From CAMYMQ01 sp963730305 (GTDB taxonomy: Bacteria; Pseudomonadota; Alphaproteobacteria; Bin65): a stretch of DNA of 64,000 nucleotides. The stretch spans positions 992,001 to 1,056,000 of the forward strand of contig CAVSRB010000003.1 of the NCBI GenBank assembly GCA_963730305.1. Reading direction: 5' to 3'. The position numbers and the translations under genes are program-made. This document shows, in pieces, positions 60,905-64,000 of the stretch; positions within the stretch are counted from its first letter, which is position 1, and each line of letters opens with the position of its first letter. The notes below the pieces were generated by a model. It did not search any database, was not told where the DNA came from, and saw nothing but the letters and a program-made list of their open reading frames with translations.

Positions 60905-61995
60905 AGCGCTTCCTCCTGCAGACTAGTCACTGTTCGCCCCGATGGCCGGCGCCCGTGATAGGCGTCGTCCAGCAGGGCCCGGATCCCCTGTTCTGTTATC
61001 TCGCGGGGATTGTAGTACGGGTTCTGGACGGCGAGCGCGGCGGCCCGGTCCAGATCCTCTTCACGCATGCCGATGTCGCGCAGCGCGACCGGCGCCTCGA
61101 TCGCGACGGCGAGGTCGTACAGCCCTTCGGCCGCGTCGGCGCTGTCCAGCGCGCGGGCGACCCGGGCCATCGCCTCGGGCGCCGCGGCCGTGTTGTAGGC
61201 GGCGGCGTGGGGCAGCACGACCGTGTGGGTCGGCGCGTGCGGCAGGTCGAAGCTGCCGCCGAGCGTGTGGCAGAGCTTGTGGTGCAGCGCCATGCCGACC
61301 GAGCCCAGCGCGACGCCGCACAGCCACGAGCCGTAGAGGCACAGGCCGCGGCCCTCGATGTCGTCGGGCTTGCGGCAGACCTTGGGCAGGCCCTGGCCGA
61401 GCGCCCGGATGCCCTCCTCGGCGATCAGCGAGATGATCGGGTTGGCGTTCTCGGCGTAGAGCGCCTCGACCGAATGGGCGATCGCGTTCATCCCGCTCGG
61501 CCCGGAATAGGACGGCGGCAGCGACAGGGTCAGCTCGGGGTCGTAGATCACCGTGCGCGGCAGCATCCGCATGTCGCGCTTCGTCGTCTTGACGCCGCCT
61601 TCGGTGAAGCCCTGGATCGGCGTCATCTCGGAGCCGGCGTAGGTGGTCGGCACCGCGATCACCGGCCGCTCGGTCTCCAGCGCGATGCCCTTGCCCAGGC
61701 CGATCGTGGTGCCGCCGCCGATCGCGACGTAGCCGTCGGCGTCGAGCTCCTTGGCCAGGCGGCGGGCCGCGTCGACCGTCTCCATCGGCGTGTGCATGAC
61801 CGCGCCGTCGTGGACCCCGGCCGCCGCGTCGCCGAGCAGCTCGGCGCCCAGCTCGCCGAACTGGCGCTGGTCGGCGGTGCACAGGACCAACGCCCGCTTC
61901 ACCCCGAGCCGGTCGACCTCCTCACGCAGGGCCGTGCGCCGCCCCGGGCCGAACAGGACCCGGGCGGGCAGCCCCTCGTAGAGGAAGGACTGCAT
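60901..61995 (-). CDS. Maleylacetate reductase
   Basis: A 364-residue iron-alcohol-dehydrogenase-family enzyme that reduces maleylacetate to 3-oxoadipate with NAD(P)H. Diagnostic segments are VAIGGGTTIGLGKGIALE, AVPTTYAGSEMTPIQGFTEG, SGMNAIAHSVEALYA and HHKLCHTLGGSFDLPHAPTH, matching known maleylacetate reductases well. Its start shares one base with the stop of the CoA-transferase B gene. It supplies 3-oxoadipate to that transferase. This pair marks a hydroxyquinol- or chlorocatechol-type lower pathway. Confidence 0.9.
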   Translation of the reverse strand: MQSFLYEGLPARVLFGPGRRTALREEVDRLGVKRALVLCTADQRQFGELGAELLGDAAAGVHDGAVMHTPMETVDAARRLAKELDADGYVAIGGGTTIGLGKGIALETERPVIAVPTTYAGSEMTPIQGFTEGGVKTTKRDMRMLPRTVIYDPELTLSLPPSYSGPSGMNAIAHSVEALYAENANPIISLIAEEGIRALGQGLPKVCRKPDDIEGRGLCLYGSWLCGVALGSVGMALHHKLCHTLGGSFDLPHAPTHTVVLPHAAAYNTAAAPEAMARVARALDSADAAEGLYDLAVAIEAPVALRDIGMREEDLDRAAALAVQNPYYNPREITEQGIRALLDDAYHGRRPSGRTVTSLQEEAL

Positions 61996-62768
61996 CAGGC
62001 ATCTCCCGCATGGGCTTTGGCGGTGCGGGCGTTGAGGTCGCGCAGGACCGAGAGCTCGGCTTCGGTGGGCGCGGCGGTCTCGGTGACCGTGTCGGCGACC
62101 TTGAGCGGCCAGCCGGTCGCCTCGACCGCCTGCTCGACGGTGCTGCCCTTGTGCAGGGCGACCAGCGTGAACTCGCCGGTCTCGGCATCGGGCTCGAGCA
62201 CGCCGATGTCGGTGATCAGCTTGGTCGGCCCCTTGCCCGGGACCGTCAGCCCCTCGCGGCGCGGTCCGCCGCCCAGCGAGGTGACGAAGTCGAGATGGTC
62301 GACGAAGGCGCGCTTGGACTGGCGCAGGATGACGTAGACCTCGCCGGTGCTGGTGGCGATCTCGGGCGCGCCGCCGCCGCCGGGCAGCCGCACCTTGGGC
62401 TTGTCGTAGTCGCCGATCACCGAGGTGTTGATGTTGCCGTACTTGTCGATCTGCGCCGCGCCCAGGAAGCCCACGTCGATGCGGCCGCCCTGCAGCCAGT
62501 AGCGGAACATCTCCGGCACCGAGACCACGGTGCGCGCCGTCTCCGCCAGCTCGCCGTCGCCGATCGACAGCGGCAGCACGTCGGGCTTGGTCGCGATCGT
62601 GCCCGATTCGTAGATCAGCACGACGTCGGGCGCATGGGTCAGGCGCGCCAGGTTGGCCGCCGCCGAGGGCAGGCCGATGCCGACGAAGCAGACCGTCTCG
62701 TTGGTGAGCAGCCGGGCGGCCGCCACCGTCATCATCTCGTCGCTGGTGAAGCCCTGATCCTCAGACAT
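61995..62768 (-). CDS. catJ: 3-oxoadipate CoA-transferase, subunit B (CatJ-like)
   Basis: A 257-residue family I CoA-transferase beta subunit. The catalytic Glu lies in VVLIYESGTIATKP, after VGIGLPSAAANLARLTHAPD. FLGAAQIDKYGNINTSVIGD and LPGGGGAPEIATSTGEVYVI are family marks. Its length is nearer CatJ than the shorter PcaJ. Overlap with subunit A (8 bases) and with maleylacetate reductase supports action on 3-oxoadipate. A glutaconate-type transferase is the alternative. Confidence 0.85.
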   Translation of the reverse strand: MSEDQGFTSDEMMTVAAARLLTNETVCFVGIGLPSAAANLARLTHAPDVVLIYESGTIATKPDVLPLSIGDGELAETARTVVSVPEMFRYWLQGGRIDVGFLGAAQIDKYGNINTSVIGDYDKPKVRLPGGGGAPEIATSTGEVYVILRQSKRAFVDHLDFVTSLGGGPRREGLTVPGKGPTKLITDIGVLEPDAETGEFTLVALHKGSTVEQAVEATGWPLKVADTVTETAAPTEAELSVLRDLNARTAKAHAGDA

Positions 62769-63615
62769 AGCCGTCCGCCTTCAGCTTGGACCAGGTGTCG
62801 TCGAAGGTCGCCGCGGCCATGACGTAGCGGTCGATCCAGTCGCGGAAGCCATCCCGGTCGCGGGCGACCTCGTCCCACCGCTTGTAGAACGCGTTGTGCC
62901 GCTTGTAGTAGCCGTGGGCGTAGGACGGATGCGCCCCGCGCGGCACCGCGCACACCGCCGAGACGGTCCAGCGCGGCAGGATGGTCGCGTTCATCGCGGC
63001 GTCGAACTCGTCGACGATCTCCTCGACCGTGACGATCGAATGCTTGGCGGCGAGCACCGCCTCCTTCTGGACGCCGGTGATGCCCCACAGCAGGACGTTG
63101 CCGCGCTTGTCCGCCTGCTGGGCGTGGATCACGGCGACGTCCGGCCGGATCGACGGCACGCAGGCGAGCTCCTCGCCGCTGAAGGGACAGGTGATCCGCT
63201 TGATGTCGGGATTGACCTTGTCGTGGTCGGTGCCGAGATAGCCGCGCAGGACGGCGAGCGGCAGGCCCGCGGCGCCGGCTTCGTAGGCGTTGGCCATCGC
63301 GGCGTGGGCGTGCTCGACGATCTCCAGCGGTCCCGGCCAGCCGTTCTCGACCGCGTCGCGCAGCCGGTGCAGCGAGCCGACCCCGGGATTGCCGCCCCAG
63401 GAGAAGATCAGCTTGCGGGCGCAGCCCGTGCCGATGAGCTGGTCGTAGATGATGTCCGGGGTCATGCGGACCAGGGTGAGGTCGCGCCGGCCCTGGCGGA
63501 TGACCTCGTGGGCGGCGGCGTGCGGGATGAGGTGCGTGAAGCCCTCCATCGCCACGGTCGCACCATCGTGCACGAAGGCGGCGACCGCCTCCTTGAGCGA
63601 CATGATCTCTGCCAC
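62761..63615 (-). CDS. catI: 3-oxoadipate CoA-transferase, subunit A (CatI-like)
   Basis: A 284-residue alpha subunit. The N-terminal SLKEAVAAFVHDGATVAMEG with FTHLIPHAAAHEV, the KLIFSWGGNPGVGSLHRL glycine loop and the middle VIHAQQADKRGNVLLWGITG are typical of the CatI/GctA type. It is the first complete gene of the ten-gene leftward operon and overlaps subunit B. Paired direct repeats lie about 175-205 bases upstream of its start. Confidence 0.85.
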   Translation of the reverse strand: MAEIMSLKEAVAAFVHDGATVAMEGFTHLIPHAAAHEVIRQGRRDLTLVRMTPDIIYDQLIGTGCARKLIFSWGGNPGVGSLHRLRDAVENGWPGPLEIVEHAHAAMANAYEAGAAGLPLAVLRGYLGTDHDKVNPDIKRITCPFSGEELACVPSIRPDVAVIHAQQADKRGNVLLWGITGVQKEAVLAAKHSIVTVEEIVDEFDAAMNATILPRWTVSAVCAVPRGAHPSYAHGYYKRHNAFYKRWDEVARDRDGFRDWIDRYVMAAATFDDTWSKLKADGYV

Positions 63616-63789
63616 GGGAGCCGCCTAGCGCGTCGCCGCGGCCGGGCGGCGGCCCGTACCCGCGCCACCCGCCATCGTCGATCCGGAAAGTGCCATCGTG
63701 CCGCTGCTCACCCCTGTTCTCTCCACCCGGCCGGCCGCGCCGGCATACCGGCGGCGTCGGGCGGGCAATCCCCTACTCGACCATTCTTG

Positions 63790-63820
63790 TGTGCGTTCCA
63801 GATCTTCTGTGCGTTCCAGA
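63790..63820. repeat. Paired 13-base direct repeats upstream of the CatI/CatJ operon
   Basis: TGTGCGTTCCAGA occurs at 63790-63802 and again at 63808-63820, a period of 18 bases. It is in the 269-base gap between the end of an upstream leftward gene and catI, where a promoter could lie. The spacing could suit tandem binding of a regulator such as the IclR protein of this operon; this is inference. Confidence 0.5.
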
Positions 63821-63884
63821 CGCCGCGGGCGCAACCCCGTGGTCGGACGGTTGCGCCCGGAACGCCCGCCGGAGCGGAAGGTTC

Positions 63885-64000
63885 CTAGAACTGGACGGCG
63901 ACGACCGGGGCTTCGCCCTTCTGGATCATCTCCGGCACCCGCGGCGAGGCGTTCTCCCACACCAGCAGCATCGACCGCTTCGGGCTGTAGCCCGAGTGCC
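63885..64000 (-). CDS. C-terminal fragment of an unrecognised protein, 5' part outside window
   Basis: The last 37 codons of a leftward gene: an open frame from the window edge containing YSPKRSMLLVWENASPRVPE and ending PVVAVQF with TAG. Codon use and sense composition fit a real gene, but the fragment is too short to assign. It precedes the CatI/CatJ operon by 269 bases in the same direction and may belong to the same catabolic region. Confidence 0.55.
   Translation of the reverse strand, partial: HSGYSPKRSMLLVWENASPRVPEMIQKGEAPVVAVQF

Overview
This 64 kb window is from a GC-rich alphaproteobacterial chromosome. The evidence is the very high G+C, dense co-oriented operons with ATGA/GTGA/TGATG stop-start overlaps, methionine synthase split into two genes beside metF and an ArsR-methyltransferase fusion, and many acyl-CoA, CoA-transferase, aromatic-catabolism and ABC-uptake genes. 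No tRNA, rRNA, CRISPR array, insertion sequence, integrase or phage gene was seen, so nothing in the sequence itself marks it as a mobile island. I cannot name the genus.

Layout. 1-3762: leftward methionine/C1 operon (ArsR-methyltransferase, metF, two-part metH) behind a near-perfect operator palindrome. 3994-6592: membrane PAS hybrid histidine kinase, frameshifted, with a degenerate receiver. 6599-19095: mixed accessory genes: NIPSNAP, an RND efflux pair, a flavin reductase, a Cache protein, a protease-fold PDZ protein without a catalytic triad, an enoyl-CoA hydratase-like protein, a Rieske oxygenase, a CinY-like secreted protein and an orphan amino-acid-binding protein. 19250-27045: HyuA/HyuB-type ATP-dependent hydrolase/carboxylase, type III CoA-transferase and a two-subunit B12 acyl-CoA mutase, divergent from a MarR regulator. 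27326-37285: a leftward acyl-CoA operon (two acyl-CoA dehydrogenases, CoA-transferase, MaoC-type hydratase) divergent from MarR, a three-subunit molybdenum hydroxylase and a cytochrome c. 37295-41185: MBL hydrolase, FMN alpha-hydroxyacid dehydrogenase, an 87-bp tandem repeat block and an MscS channel. 41243-49235: secreted VOC protein, dienelactone hydrolase fusion and a peptide-type ABC importer whose last ATPase is fused in frame to a short-chain dehydrogenase, divergent from a MarR-like regulator. 50067-54893: StyA-like monooxygenase, VOC protein and SDR, divergent from an AraC regulator with a paired direct-repeat site. 54912-64000: a ten-gene leftward operon (CatI/CatJ-type CoA-transferase, maleylacetate reductase, complete Liv-type ABC importer, Rieske ferredoxin, IclR regulator), preceded by the 3' end of another gene.

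How it works together (inference): the right half looks like aromatic or related ring catabolism. Uptake is by two ABC systems, oxygenation by a StyA-like flavoprotein and/or Rieske enzymes, dienelactone hydrolase and maleylacetate reductase lead to 3-oxoadipate, and CatI/CatJ attaches CoA. The 19-37 kb part handles CoA thioesters of small or branched acids.

Four genes (starting near 3994, 34415, 57144 and 19095) look intact apart from one apparent extra base each, mostly in short C/G runs. This may reflect residual assembly indels rather than real decay.
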